NCBI GenBank assembly: GCA_013388755.1 | Contig: JACAEQ010000036.1 | Location: forward strand, 64,001 to 128,000 | Reading direction: 5' to 3' | Source of the DNA: Chloroflexota bacterium | Lineage (GTDB): Bacteria > Chloroflexota > Chloroflexia > Chloroflexales > Roseiflexaceae | DNA length: 64,000 nt | Part shown: one piece after another, positions 8,814 through 17,342 of the stretch | Layout of the letters: each line of letters opens with the position of its first letter | Numbering within the stretch: position 1 is the stretch's first letter | Notes under the pieces: model-generated | The model's database searches: none | Told to the model about the DNA's origin: nothing | Seen by the model: only the letters and a program-made list of their open reading frames with translations | Position numbers and translations under genes: made by a program

Positions 8814-9485
8814 ATGAATACCCGCAGACCCATCGTTGTACCCGTGATATTCGCTATTGCGGCCATACTGGTGGCGTTGTCGGCTCTCGCATATGCGGCC
8901 GGTGAGCAAATAGATCAGGCCGTCGCGCCATCGCCTCAGCTAGTGGGGCCTGCCACGCCGGCGCCACTGCAGCCGTATGTGTCAACCGCTCAGTCGGTGA
9001 CAGGCCCGGCAGCCCTGGCCTCCACGCTCAGTTACTACTTCATCAGTGGGAATACGTTTACGCCTGCCGGACCAGTTTCCTATACGCGCCAGGTGACCGG
9101 GTGTGTGAACCAGATGCCCCAGGGCATTGCGTTCTCGGCACCGGTACACTTGCCACAAGGATCGCAGGTGGTGTCGATCACACTCTATACCTATGATTCG
9201 GCGAGCACGACAACCACCAGCACAGCCTATTTCATTCTGAACAATGGCAGGGGTGACGGCGGATACACGGTGTCGGCCAACAGCCCGCCCAATACGAGTG
9301 GCTACCGGCAAACCAGCAGCACAGAAAATAACCCGGTTACGATTGACAACCAGAACAACAACTACCTGGTCGAATGGCGCAAGGATCTGGGCCCGCCTGA
9401 TTCGGTTACATTGAGTCTGTGTGGGGTGCGGGTGGCTTACTATGCACCGATCAGCCAGCTGTACATGCCGGTTGTCGTGAAGTAG
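8814..9485 (+). CDS. secreted protein with C-terminal YMPVVVK motif
   Basis: A 223-residue protein with a clear signal peptide (residues 1 to about 29, hydrophobic core VIFAIAAILVALSALAYAA). The mature part is Ser/Thr/Asn-rich and beta-like, with two Cys (CVNQ and LCGV) that could form a disulfide. It ends in SQLYMPVVVK; I recall that many exported Chloroflexota proteins end in a similar Y-[LM]-P-[LV]-V-V-[KR] tail, though its role is not established. No enzymatic domain is recognised. The gene is isolated, with its own promoter upstream and no close downstream partner. Confidence 0.75.
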   Translation: MNTRRPIVVPVIFAIAAILVALSALAYAAGEQIDQAVAPSPQLVGPATPAPLQPYVSTAQSVTGPAALASTLSYYFISGNTFTPAGPVSYTRQVTGCVNQMPQGIAFSAPVHLPQGSQVVSITLYTYDSASTTTTSTAYFILNNGRGDGGYTVSANSPPNTSGYRQTSSTENNPVTIDNQNNNYLVEWRKDLGPPDSVTLSLCGVRVAYYAPISQLYMPVVVK

Positions 9486-9930
9486 TCGAGCATCATGCAC
9501 CGTCTCCTACAGCGAAGTGCAGCATGATCAAATCACGTGCATGCCGCGAGCGCGGGCGTTATGCGCGCGCGACGCGCGCGACCCGGCGATCAACGGTTCT
9601 GTGCTTCGCTGTAGGGTACTCGACTGCCGGGTTCCGACCCCGCAATTCAACCATGGACCGTCCACTATACCTCCGCCCGGGTTCTGGCCGATGAGACGGT
9701 CGCCTGCCCCATAAAAAGACGCCCCCATTGCAGCGAGTACCACACGCTCCGACGCGGGGATCGCCCGGTGCAGCTGCTGGATGCCATGCCACGTCTCTAC
9801 GAGTCAGGACGTTCTCACGCGCAAGGACATGCATCCCTCAGGCGTGATGCGTGTGGTGCCGCACGATCATCCTGGAAGCATTCAGGGTAATCTGGTATCA
9901 TGACCAACACACATCTGCTGAGGACGATCC
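9486..9930. other. intergenic region without a supported gene
   Basis: The open frames here look non-protein. A run of alternating GC around 9558-9580 is simple-sequence-like. The only usable signal is the extended -10 site just before the isomerase gene. No tRNA, terminator with a T-tract or repeat-family copy was found. Confidence 0.5.
9894..9901 (+). promoter_or_regulatory. extended -10 promoter of fni
   Basis: TGGTATCAT (TATCAT at 9896-9901) lies 29 bases before the start codon, giving a short leader that contains GAGG at 9919-9922 as the ribosome site. The -35 region is poor. Confidence 0.5.
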
Positions 9931-10968
9931 ATGACCGATAATGACCAGACCAGCAGCCGCAAGCTCGACCATGTGCGGATCGTGCTGGGTGAAGACGTCG
10001 CCGCGAAAGGTGTGACGACCGGCTTTTCTGCCTATCGTCTGCCGCACGAGGCGCTGCCCGAACTTGATCTCGCCGACATTGATACCAGCCTGACATTTCT
10101 TGGCCGGCGCATGCGCGCCCCGTTGCTGATTAGCTCAATGACCGGCGGCGCACAGGATGTGGCCCGGATCAACCTGGCGCTCGCCGAAGCTGCCGAGACG
10201 CTTGGGCTGGCGATGGGGGTCGGCTCGCAGCGCGCGGCACTGGTTGATGCGCGCCTGGCGGATACCTATCGCGTCCGCCACGTCGCGCCAACGATTCCGC
10301 TGCTGGCGAATCTCGGCGCGGTGCAGCTCAACTACGGTTTTGGCGTTGACGAGTGCCGCCGCGCTGTCGAGATGATCGAGGCCGACGCGCTGGTGTTGCA
10401 TTTCAATGCCCTCCAGGAAGCAGTTCAACCTGAAGGCAACACCAACTTCACCGGCCTGCTGCAACGGGTCGAGGCAGTCTGCGCACACCTTGAAGTGCCG
10501 GTGATCGCCAAAGAGGTCGGCAATGGCATCGGCGCGGCGACTGCCCGGCGGCTGGTTGATGCTGGCGTGCGGATCATCGACGTGGCCGGTGCGGGCGGCA
10601 CAAGCTGGAGCGAGGTCGAGCGCTTCCGCCATACCACCGATGGCGGCGCACGCGTTGCCGCAGCCTTCGCCGGCTGGGGCATTCCTACAACCGAAGCGAT
10701 CCGCCAGGTGCGTGCGGCACTGCCGGATGTCACGATCATTGGTAGCGGCGGCGTGCGTAGCGGCGTCGATATCGCCAAAGCCATTGCGCTCGGCGCTGAC
10801 CTGGCGGCCACGGCAAAACCGGCGCTTGGCCCGGCAGTTGAGGATCGCGGCGCCGCAGCCGTCATCGAAGGGTTACAGGCCTACCTTGCCGAGTTGCGTA
10901 TCGCCATGTTTTGCAGCGGGTGCGGCGACCTGGCGGCGCTGCGGCGCCTGCACCTTGAGCGCGTCTGA
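9931..10968 (+). CDS. fni: type 2 isopentenyl-diphosphate delta-isomerase
   Basis: A 345-residue FMN- and NADPH-dependent enzyme that interconverts isopentenyl and dimethylallyl diphosphate for isoprenoids such as carotenoids and quinones. Diagnostic parts: RKLDHV (residues 10-15, substrate phosphate contacts), SSMTGG (68-73) and GVGSQRA (96-102) for [16 protein letters not shown] with the catalytic Gln and metal Glu, and the phosphate loop [16 protein letters not shown]. The length is normal for the family. RecF begins 17 bases after it, so the two may be co-transcribed although functionally unrelated. Confidence 0.97.
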   Translation: MTDNDQTSSRKLDHVRIVLGEDVAAKGVTTGFSAYRLPHEALPELDLADIDTSLTFLGRRMRAPLLISSMTGGAQDVARINLALAEAAETLGLAMGVGSQRAALVDARLADTYRVRHVAPTIPLLANLGAVQLNYGFGVDECRRAVEMIEADALVLHFNALQEAVQPEGNTNFTGLLQRVEAVCAHLEVPVIAKEVGNGIGAATARRLVDAGVRIIDVAGAGGTSWSEVERFRHTTDGGARVAAAFAGWGIPTTEAIRQVRAALPDVTIIGSGGVRSGVDIAKAIALGADLAATAKPALGPAVEDRGAAAVIEGLQAYLAELRIAMFCSGCGDLAALRRLHLERV

Positions 10969-10985
10969 GCGCACGCCGCGCCGCT

Positions 10986-12170
10986 ATGTATGTTACCCAC
11001 CTCAATCTGCGCGACTTCCGCAACTACGAACGGCTCGACCTGACGCTCGAACCGGGCGCCACGCTGCTCTACGGCCCGAATGCCGCCGGCAAGACGACAG
11101 TGCTGGAGGCGATCTATTTCCTGGCAACCACCCGCTCGCCGCGCGCCGGCGCCGACCGTGAACTGGTGCGCTTCGAGGCGCAGGGTGACATCGGCGTTCC
11201 ACCATTCGCGCGTCTGGTATGCGACGTCGCGCGCGCCGAGGGTCGCGTGCGGCTCGAAGTCGTCGTGCAGCGTCGCGCTGAGGAGGAAGCGTCAGGGAGC
11301 GCCGTGCAGACGATCAAGACCGTTCGGGTGGACCGCAAGGCAGTGCGCGCGCTTGACCTGGTCGGTCATCTACGGGTCGTGCTGTTTACACCGGCAGACG
11401 TGGCGCTGGTGACCGGTGCACCGGCCGAACGCCGCCGCTACCTTGATGTTACACTTTCCCAGCTCGAGGGACGTTACGTGCGGACCCTGGCGCACTACCA
11501 GAAGGTGGTACAGCAACGTAACAGCCTGCTGCGCGCCTGGCGCGAAGGGCGTCGCCCGCTGCGCTCTGCCGACGACGAACTGGCCTTCTGGGATCGAGAA
11601 CTGGCGATGGCCGGCGCCTACATTCTGCACGAACGGCTCCGCGCCGTCGCCGACCTGAATGCGCTGGTCGGGCCGATCTACGGCCGGGTGACATCGAGCG
11701 ATGTCGCGCTGATGACCCGTTACCAGAGCAGCGTTGCCGGCTTCGGGCCCGAAGCCGACACTCAGGCGATCGAACGCGCATTTCTCGAGCACCTGGCGCG
11801 GCAGCGCGACGACGAGATTGGTCGCGGGCAGACGCTGGTCGGGCCACACCGCGACGATCTGCTGATTTCTGCCGGCACGATCGCCATCGGCACATACGGC
11901 TCACGCGGGCAGCAGCGTAGTGCCACACTGGCGCTCAAGCTCGGGGAAGCGGAATTGATGCGCGCGCGCGCGGGGGATGCGCCGGTGTTGCTGCTGGACG
12001 ATCTCCTGTCGGAGCTTGATGCTGAGCGCCGGGGACACTTGCTTGACGTGCTCGAGCGACCCGATCAACAGACACTCGTCACCGCAACCGGCACGGAAGA
12101 GTTCGAAGCCGGGTTCCTTCGCCGCGCGCGACGCTGGCGGGTTGAGCATGGCAGGTTGTATCCATCATAA
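10986..12170 (+). CDS. recF: DNA replication and repair protein RecF
   Basis: A 394-residue SMC-like ATPase that helps load RecA at gaps with RecO and RecR. It starts with the family's typical [10 protein letters not shown]. Walker A is GPNAAGKT (residues 30-37), the ABC signature region reads [16 protein letters not shown], and the Walker B/D-loop is [12 protein letters not shown]. The length is slightly above the usual 360-375. It is not beside dnaA/dnaN/gyrB here. Its stop is followed three bases later by a half-copy of the dispersed palindromic repeat and then a strong hairpin. Confidence 0.96.
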   Translation: MYVTHLNLRDFRNYERLDLTLEPGATLLYGPNAAGKTTVLEAIYFLATTRSPRAGADRELVRFEAQGDIGVPPFARLVCDVARAEGRVRLEVVVQRRAEEEASGSAVQTIKTVRVDRKAVRALDLVGHLRVVLFTPADVALVTGAPAERRRYLDVTLSQLEGRYVRTLAHYQKVVQQRNSLLRAWREGRRPLRSADDELAFWDRELAMAGAYILHERLRAVADLNALVGPIYGRVTSSDVALMTRYQSSVAGFGPEADTQAIERAFLEHLARQRDDEIGRGQTLVGPHRDDLLISAGTIAIGTYGSRGQQRSATLALKLGEAELMRARAGDAPVLLLDDLLSELDAERRGHLLDVLERPDQQTLVTATGTEEFEAGFLRRARRWRVEHGRLYPS

Positions 12171-12173
12171 GAA

Positions 12174-12240
12174 GCCTATCCGAAAACCAGATGGTCAATG
12201 TCATTGCGAGCGCGAGCGAAGCAATCTCCTCTCGCGCCGG
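12174..12240. repeat. half-copy of the GCCTATCCGAAAAC palindromic repeat
   Basis: It begins GCCTATCCGAAAACCAG three bases after the recF stop and continues through TGTCATTGCGAGCG and GAAGCAATCTCC to TCGCGCCGG. It matches one arm of the full copies at 27865-27993 and 51613-51764; the second arm is missing. Confidence 0.85.
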
Positions 12241-12282
12241 AGGCACGAGGCAAGAGGACCTGTGGCCTCTCGCCTCGCGCCT
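12241..12282. terminator. strong hairpin between convergent recF and corA
   Basis: AGGCACGAGGCAAGAGG (12241-12257) pairs with CCTCTCGCCTCGCGCCT (12266-12282) over 17 positions with two mismatches and an 8-base loop. It lies between the recF end and the corA stop (12285-12287). There is no T-tract, so it may act as a transcript-end stabiliser rather than a classical terminator. Confidence 0.55.
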
Positions 12283-12284
12283 GG

Positions 12285-13304
12285 TCACAGCCAGCGTCGC
12301 CGTTTGAAGAACACGATCAATGCCAGGCTCGCAAGCATCATCAACCCGAGCGCGAACGCATAACCGAACGGCCAGTGCAACTCCGGCATGACATCAAAGT
12401 TCATCCCATAGATTCCCGCAATCAATGCCGCCGTCATCAGGATGATGGATGCAATCGTCAGAATCTTGACAATCTCATTCAACTGGTTCGACTGGAGCGA
12501 GAGAAATGCGTCGAGCGCGCTTGAGAGCAGATCGCGGTACGTATCGATGCTATCGGTGACTCGAATGGTGTGATCATACACATCTTGAAAGTAGGTCACC
12601 ATCTCACGGGGATAGATCGGCATCTCGCGACGCAGCAATACATTGAGAATATCACGTTCAGGTGCGATAAACCGCCGCATCATCAGCAACTCACGTTTCA
12701 GGGCAAAAATTTCCTGTAGCGCCTCGGGCCGGAAGCGATCAAAGATCTGTTCCTCAATATCTTCGACACGCTCGATCAACGCATCAAGAATCGGGAAATA
12801 GTCATCAACGATCGTGTCGAGAAGATGATAGAGCAACTCGGCCACATCCGCGCCGAAGTCACGCTCATTGCGCTGCCAGCGACGGATCGTTTCATCAATT
12901 GCCGCAACCGGCTCAGCATGAATGCACACCAGGTAATTTAAGCCGACAAAGAGGCTGACCTGCTGGGGCACGATACGCTGCATCTCCGTGTCGTAGCGCA
13001 GCGCATAGAAAACGAGGAAGTAGTAATCGGCAAAGATCTCGATTTTCGGACGTTCATGGGCGCGGGTCGCATCTTCGATCGCCAGCGGGTGAAAGCCAAA
13101 CTCCTCGGTGAGCAATGCCAGATCTGGCTCGTGCGGGCCCTGCAGATCCACCCAGACAAGCTGATCCTTCTGCCGGATCAACTCGCTGATTTCCGCCGGA
13201 TCGATGGTGCTACTGAAGCGGCCATCGTGCTGGCAAACCACAAGCTGGCGCGTGGCGGGGCGCGCCGCGGTTCGCTGGCGAGTAGTGCGCGTGATACGTG
13301 CCAT
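12285..13304 (-). CDS. corA: CorA-family divalent metal channel
   Basis: A 339-residue protein with the CorA layout: a soluble N-terminal alpha/beta funnel, a long helical region (about 190-270) and two C-terminal transmembrane helices. The pore signature is present as YGMNF, with GMN at residues 300-302, followed by the acidic-aromatic loop PELHWPFGY. It should form a pentameric Mg2+ (or Co2+) uptake channel in the inner membrane. Its start abuts the stop of the upstream TrkA-like gene with no gap, so it is the last gene of the argF-trkA-trkA-corA run. Confidence 0.95.
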   Translation of the reverse strand: MARITRTTRQRTAARPATRQLVVCQHDGRFSSTIDPAEISELIRQKDQLVWVDLQGPHEPDLALLTEEFGFHPLAIEDATRAHERPKIEIFADYYFLVFYALRYDTEMQRIVPQQVSLFVGLNYLVCIHAEPVAAIDETIRRWQRNERDFGADVAELLYHLLDTIVDDYFPILDALIERVEDIEEQIFDRFRPEALQEIFALKRELLMMRRFIAPERDILNVLLRREMPIYPREMVTYFQDVYDHTIRVTDSIDTYRDLLSSALDAFLSLQSNQLNEIVKILTIASIILMTAALIAGIYGMNFDVMPELHWPFGYAFALGLMMLASLALIVFFKRRRWL

Positions 13305-13976
13305 CTACTGAAATCGCTCGGACAACGCCGCTTCACGATCGCGATAGGCCAGCGCAATGACCTGGTCGCCCGCCTGGATCATCGTCTCACCCGCAGGCAG
13401 AATGACATCGTCGCCACGCAAGATCGCAGTCAGCACACAATCGGGCGGCAGGCGTAGCGCCGCGACCGTCTTTCCAACCGCGCCGGATTCGGCTGCGACA
13501 GTGAATTCAACCAGCGAGACGCGACCTTCATGCAGGCGGGTCAGCTGAACGATCGCACCGAGATTAATATCAGCCTCAAGGCCACGCCCGATCGTCTGGG
13601 CCGTATCTATCGGCAAATCCACCCCCAGGCGGCGGGTGAAGAGCCAGGCATTCTTCGGATTATTGATGCGCGCCGCAACCCGACCGACGCGAAACTCACG
13701 TTTGCACAACACCGCAACCACCAGGTTATCCTCGTCGTCGCCCGTCACAGCGGCAACCGCATCCGCCACCTCGGCGCCAGCGTCGCGCAGTACCGACGGA
13801 TCACAACCATCGCCTTCGATCACCCGGATGTTTGGCAATGATCGCGCAAGGCTGGTGGCAACATGCTCCTGCTTTTCGATCAGCGTCAGTTGATGGCGCT
13901 GTTCAGTCGTGAGGAACGTCGCCAGGTTACGCCCGATCTTGCCGCCGCCGACAATCAGAATATTCATCACCGTCAC
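13305..13976 (-). CDS. TrkA-family K+ channel regulatory protein (second copy)
   Basis: A 223-residue protein with an N-terminal Rossmann RCK-N domain (ILIVGGGKIGRNLA, then acidic LIEKQEH for nucleotide binding) and a C-terminal RCK-C domain from about residue 140. It gates or senses NAD(H)/ATP for a K+ transporter such as TrkH, which is not in this window. The GTG at 13976 overlaps the stop of the preceding gene (GTGA); an in-frame ATG nine bases later is an alternative. The tandem TrkA pair probably forms a heteromer in place of a single long TrkA. Confidence 0.92.
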   Translation of the reverse strand: MTVMNILIVGGGKIGRNLATFLTTEQRHQLTLIEKQEHVATSLARSLPNIRVIEGDGCDPSVLRDAGAEVADAVAAVTGDDEDNLVVAVLCKREFRVGRVAARINNPKNAWLFTRRLGVDLPIDTAQTIGRGLEADINLGAIVQLTRLHEGRVSLVEFTVAAESGAVGKTVAALRLPPDCVLTAILRGDDVILPAGETMIQAGDQVIALAYRDREAALSERFQ

Positions 13977-14617
13977 CGAACCATCGAGTCAAGCAACCCG
14001 GTTGCAGTCGCAAGCACGGCGACATGCACCACATCGCCGTCTTCCAGCGTCACACCCGGCGTCGGCAGAAAGGCGCGGCCCCGCCGGACGATCGCGACCG
14101 GCATGATCTCACCGGGGACAGCCAGATCACGCACAAAACGGCCTGCGAGCCGCCCGCTCACAGGAATTTCTGCTATCTCCACTTCACCACTGCCGAACTG
14201 AACGGATGTGACGGCTTCATTACCCTGCAGAATGCGCCGGATCGTATGCACCGCCCAGCTCGTTGAACTGATCGTGCGGATGCCGAGTTCACGGTAGATC
14301 ACCTCGCGCTGTGGGTCATAGATTCGCGCGACGACCGTCGGCACACGAAACACATCGCGCGCGACGGTCGCGGAGATATAGTTCGAATTATCGCCGTTGG
14401 TCACCGCTGCCAGCGCATCGGCGCGCTCGACGCCCGCCTCGCGCAAGGTATCGCGATCGAAGCCGATGCCAAGCACCGTCCGGCCGCGAAAATCGCGCCC
14501 GAGGCGCTTGAACGACTGTGCGTTCTTATCAATCACGACCACCTCGTGCCCTTCGGATGCCATCTGCTGTGCAAGCAGGCAACCGACACGGCCGCAACCG
14601 ACGACGATCAGGTACAT
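13973..14617 (-). CDS. TrkA-family K+ channel regulatory protein (first copy)
   Basis: A 214-residue RCK protein: MYLIVVGCGRVGCLLAQ is the GxGxxG dinucleotide loop, with VVVIDKNAQSF as the ribose-binding acidic end. The C-terminal half (about 130-210) matches RCK-C with LEDGDVVHVAV near the end. It starts 10 bases after argF ends and overlaps the second trkA-like gene by four bases. No K+ pore subunit is adjacent. Confidence 0.92.
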   Translation of the reverse strand: MYLIVVGCGRVGCLLAQQMASEGHEVVVIDKNAQSFKRLGRDFRGRTVLGIGFDRDTLREAGVERADALAAVTNGDNSNYISATVARDVFRVPTVVARIYDPQREVIYRELGIRTISSTSWAVHTIRRILQGNEAVTSVQFGSGEVEIAEIPVSGRLAGRFVRDLAVPGEIMPVAIVRRGRAFLPTPGVTLEDGDVVHVAVLATATGLLDSMVR

Positions 14618-14627
14618 ACCGCCACCT

Positions 14628-15581
14628 CTACAACCCGAGCAAGCTCAGGATGAGTGCTTTCTGCACATGCAGCCGGTTTTCAGCCTGTTCGAACACCACC
14701 GAGCGCGGTCCTTCAATGATATCGGCGGTGACTTCCTCGCCGCGATGTACCGGCAGGCAGTGCATAAACAGGGCACCGGGCCGGGCATGATCCATGAGCG
14801 CTGCATTGATCTGGTAAGGCTGAAACACGGGCCGCCGGCGCGCCGCTTCGTGTTCCTGACCCATTGAGGCCCACACGTCGGTATAGATGGCATCGGCGTC
14901 ACCGACAGCTTCGACGGGTGAGGAGGTCACACTGATCACCGCGTCGCTCTCGGCAGCCAGGCGTTCCGCCCGCACCAGAACCTCAGGATCGGGACGATAA
15001 TCAGGGGGGCATCCAATGCTGATGTTCACCCCCAGCGTCGCGCCCATCAGCATGAGCGAATGCGCCACATTGTTCCCATCGCCGACATACGCGAGCCTGA
15101 GCCCCTGGAGGCGCCCGAACTGCTCGCGCAATGTCAGCATATCAGCCAGCGCCTGGCAGGGGTGTTCCTGATCGGAGAGTGCGTTGATCACCGGGACCGT
15201 TGCGTACCGCGCCAGCGTCTCTACCGTGGCATGGCGAAAGACGCGCGCTGCGATCGCCTGTACCCAGCGGCTCAGGTTCCGGGCAACATCAGGAACGCTC
15301 TCGCGGCCGCCCATATCAATGTCATTTGCTGAAAGATAACTGCCATGGCCGCCGAGTTGCGTCATACCCGCCTCGAATGCAACGCGGGTGCGCAATGAAG
15401 GCTTCTCGAACACCAGCGCGAGCGTCTTGCCCTGCAATGGCAGCGCGCCACGCGCATCAGGCTGGTGGCCTGCACCGCGCCACTCGGCCTTGAGCGCCCG
15501 GGCCCGATCAAGCAACGCCTCGGTCTCGGCGCGCGTCAGGTCGGCAGCAGAGAGAAAATGTTTGATTGTCATGTCCGGCAT
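14628..15581 (-). CDS. argF: ornithine carbamoyltransferase
   Basis: A 317-residue enzyme that makes citrulline from ornithine and carbamoyl phosphate in arginine synthesis. The carbamoyl-phosphate loop is FEKPSLRTR (SLRTR at 62-66, the Leu variant of STRTR). HPCQALAD supplies further carbamoyl contacts, DADAIYTDVWASMGQE the central loop, and HCLP (274-277) the ornithine-binding Cys. ATGs at 15581 and 15572 are both possible. It heads a minus-strand run into two trkA-like genes and corA; argH lies upstream on the same strand. Confidence 0.95.
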   Translation of the reverse strand: MPDMTIKHFLSAADLTRAETEALLDRARALKAEWRGAGHQPDARGALPLQGKTLALVFEKPSLRTRVAFEAGMTQLGGHGSYLSANDIDMGGRESVPDVARNLSRWVQAIAARVFRHATVETLARYATVPVINALSDQEHPCQALADMLTLREQFGRLQGLRLAYVGDGNNVAHSLMLMGATLGVNISIGCPPDYRPDPEVLVRAERLAAESDAVISVTSSPVEAVGDADAIYTDVWASMGQEHEAARRRPVFQPYQINAALMDHARPGALFMHCLPVHRGEEVTADIIEGPRSVVFEQAENRLHVQKALILSLLGL

Positions 15582-15730
15582 TCTCCGGCAGCAGGGCCAT
15601 CGCCCATCGTCTCATCTCACAGCAGGTGCCGATGGTTGAGTGGCGCGTTCCAGCAGCCATCCCGTGCTCCTGCGAGCGACCGATGGCCCGACACTCATCA
15701 CCGTAGCCTGTTACTGCATTGCTGTCGTGC

Positions 15731-15739
15731 ATTGTACCA
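15731..15739 (-). promoter_or_regulatory. extended -10 candidate for argF
   Basis: On the minus strand TGGTACAAT (TACAAT at 15731-15736), about 150 bases before the argF start, in the 238-base gap between argH and argF. The -35 match is weak. No arginine operator could be defined by eye. Confidence 0.4.
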
Positions 15740-15819
15740 CGCGACAACCCTGTTTCAGTTATGGAGCGCATGACACATACGGAACAGCGTGGAGCGGCGC
15801 CCGACGGCGTTATCCGTTC

Positions 15820-17208
15820 CTATCGCCCATCCGCTGGCGCCTCGTGGGATGCCAGGCACCGGCGCGCCTGCGCCATTTGTGCCTGTACGGCTTCCGGCGC
15901 GGTTGCGCCAGGCACGCGCCGCATTGCCGCCGAACGGGCGAAGTCGAAGACATGTGGCAGATCGTCAGCGCAAGCCGGGTGTGCCGCGCGGAACATATCG
16001 ACCGGAAGCGCTGCAAGGCTCACTCCGCGCCGCTCGGCTTCGCGCACCAGCCCGCCTACCACCCGATGCGCCTCGCGAAATGGCACACCGCGCTCGACCA
16101 GGTAATCGGCCACGTCGGTAGCCAGCATAGCATCATCGAGCGCAGCACGCATCCGATCGTGGCGGAAGCGCGCCGTCGCCACGGCACCCGCCGCCACCGG
16201 CAGCGCCAGGTCAAGCGTATCGGCAGCGTCGAACAGCGGCTCCTTGTCTTCTTGTAGATCCTTATCGTAGGCGGAAGGCAACCCCTTGAGCACGGTCAGC
16301 AGCGCCATCAGATCGCCAATCAGGCGGCCCGACTTGCCGCGCAGCAACTCGAACGAATCGGGGTTCTTCTTCTGCGGCATCAGGCTCGATCCGGTACTAT
16401 AGGCGTCGGCAAGCACCACAAACCCAAACTCGGCGCTGCTATAGATGACCATGTCTTCGGCCAGGCGGCTGAGGTGCACGCCGATCAGTGCCGCGCAGGA
16501 GAGAAACTCAACGGCGAAGTCGCGATCGCTGACCGCATCAATGCTGTTTGGCGCGATCGCCGCCATCCCGAGATCGGCGGCCAGCGCGGCGCGATCCACT
16601 GCCAGCGGCGTACCGGCAATAGCGCCCGATCCGAGCGGGAGGACAGCGGTGCGTTTTGCGCAGTCGGCAAGGCGCTCACGATCACGCTGGAACGGCCAGA
16701 AATGGGAGAGCAGCCAGTGAGCCAGCAACACCGGCTGCGCGCGTTGCAGGTGGGTGTACCCGGGAAGAAGCGCGTTACCTGCCACTTCGGCCTGGTTCAG
16801 CAAGGCGGCCTGCACTGCGCGCAGGCCATGATCAGCACGCTGGACCGCACCCAGCATCCAGAGACGTATGTCCGTTGCGACCTGATCGTTCCGGCTACGG
16901 CCAGTGTGTAATTTACCGGCGACCGACCCGGCAATCTCGCCAAGGCGGCGCTCGACGGCAGTGTGAATATCCTCGTCAGTGTCCTGCGCTGCAAACTGCC
17001 CGGCGGCAAACTCGGCGCGCACCGTATCGAGACCTGCGAGTAACGCGTCACATTCATCGGCCGTGATCACGCCGGCATGCACCAGCTGGCGCGCCCATGC
17101 CATACTGCCACGAATGTCCTCATCCCACATGCGCCGGTCAAATGGAAACGAACTGTTGAAACGCGCCATCAGCGCGTCAATCCCTTCAGAGAATCGACCG
17201 CCCCACAT
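15820..17208 (-). CDS. argH: argininosuccinate lyase
   Basis: A 462-residue cytoplasmic enzyme that cleaves argininosuccinate to arginine and fumarate. It begins MWGGRFSEG, as the family does. HTGRSRND (101-108), YTHLQ (151-155) and the fumarase/aspartase signature GSSLMPQKKNPD (273-284, with the catalytic Ser) are intact. It lies upstream of argF on the same strand, so two late steps of arginine synthesis are grouped; argG is not in the window. Confidence 0.97.
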   Translation of the reverse strand: MWGGRFSEGIDALMARFNSSFPFDRRMWDEDIRGSMAWARQLVHAGVITADECDALLAGLDTVRAEFAAGQFAAQDTDEDIHTAVERRLGEIAGSVAGKLHTGRSRNDQVATDIRLWMLGAVQRADHGLRAVQAALLNQAEVAGNALLPGYTHLQRAQPVLLAHWLLSHFWPFQRDRERLADCAKRTAVLPLGSGAIAGTPLAVDRAALAADLGMAAIAPNSIDAVSDRDFAVEFLSCAALIGVHLSRLAEDMVIYSSAEFGFVVLADAYSTGSSLMPQKKNPDSFELLRGKSGRLIGDLMALLTVLKGLPSAYDKDLQEDKEPLFDAADTLDLALPVAAGAVATARFRHDRMRAALDDAMLATDVADYLVERGVPFREAHRVVGGLVREAERRGVSLAALPVDMFRAAHPACADDLPHVFDFARSAAMRRVPGATAPEAVQAQMAQARRCLASHEAPADGR

Positions 17209-17342
17209 ACTGAACTCCCTCTACATCCACCTTCTCGCGGCGATCTCACCAGCAGGACGTACGCGGTCACCCCGGCAACGACGGCGCCTCTGCGGATCAC
17301 GGTTGCGCGCCGCTGCCGAGACGCACTCGCAACCGCGGCGCA

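Noticed and set aside
9558-9580. GCGCGC-rich palindrome as a hairpin or binding site
   Set aside because: The symmetric arms leave a one-base loop and the stretch is simple alternating GC, common by chance at this base composition.
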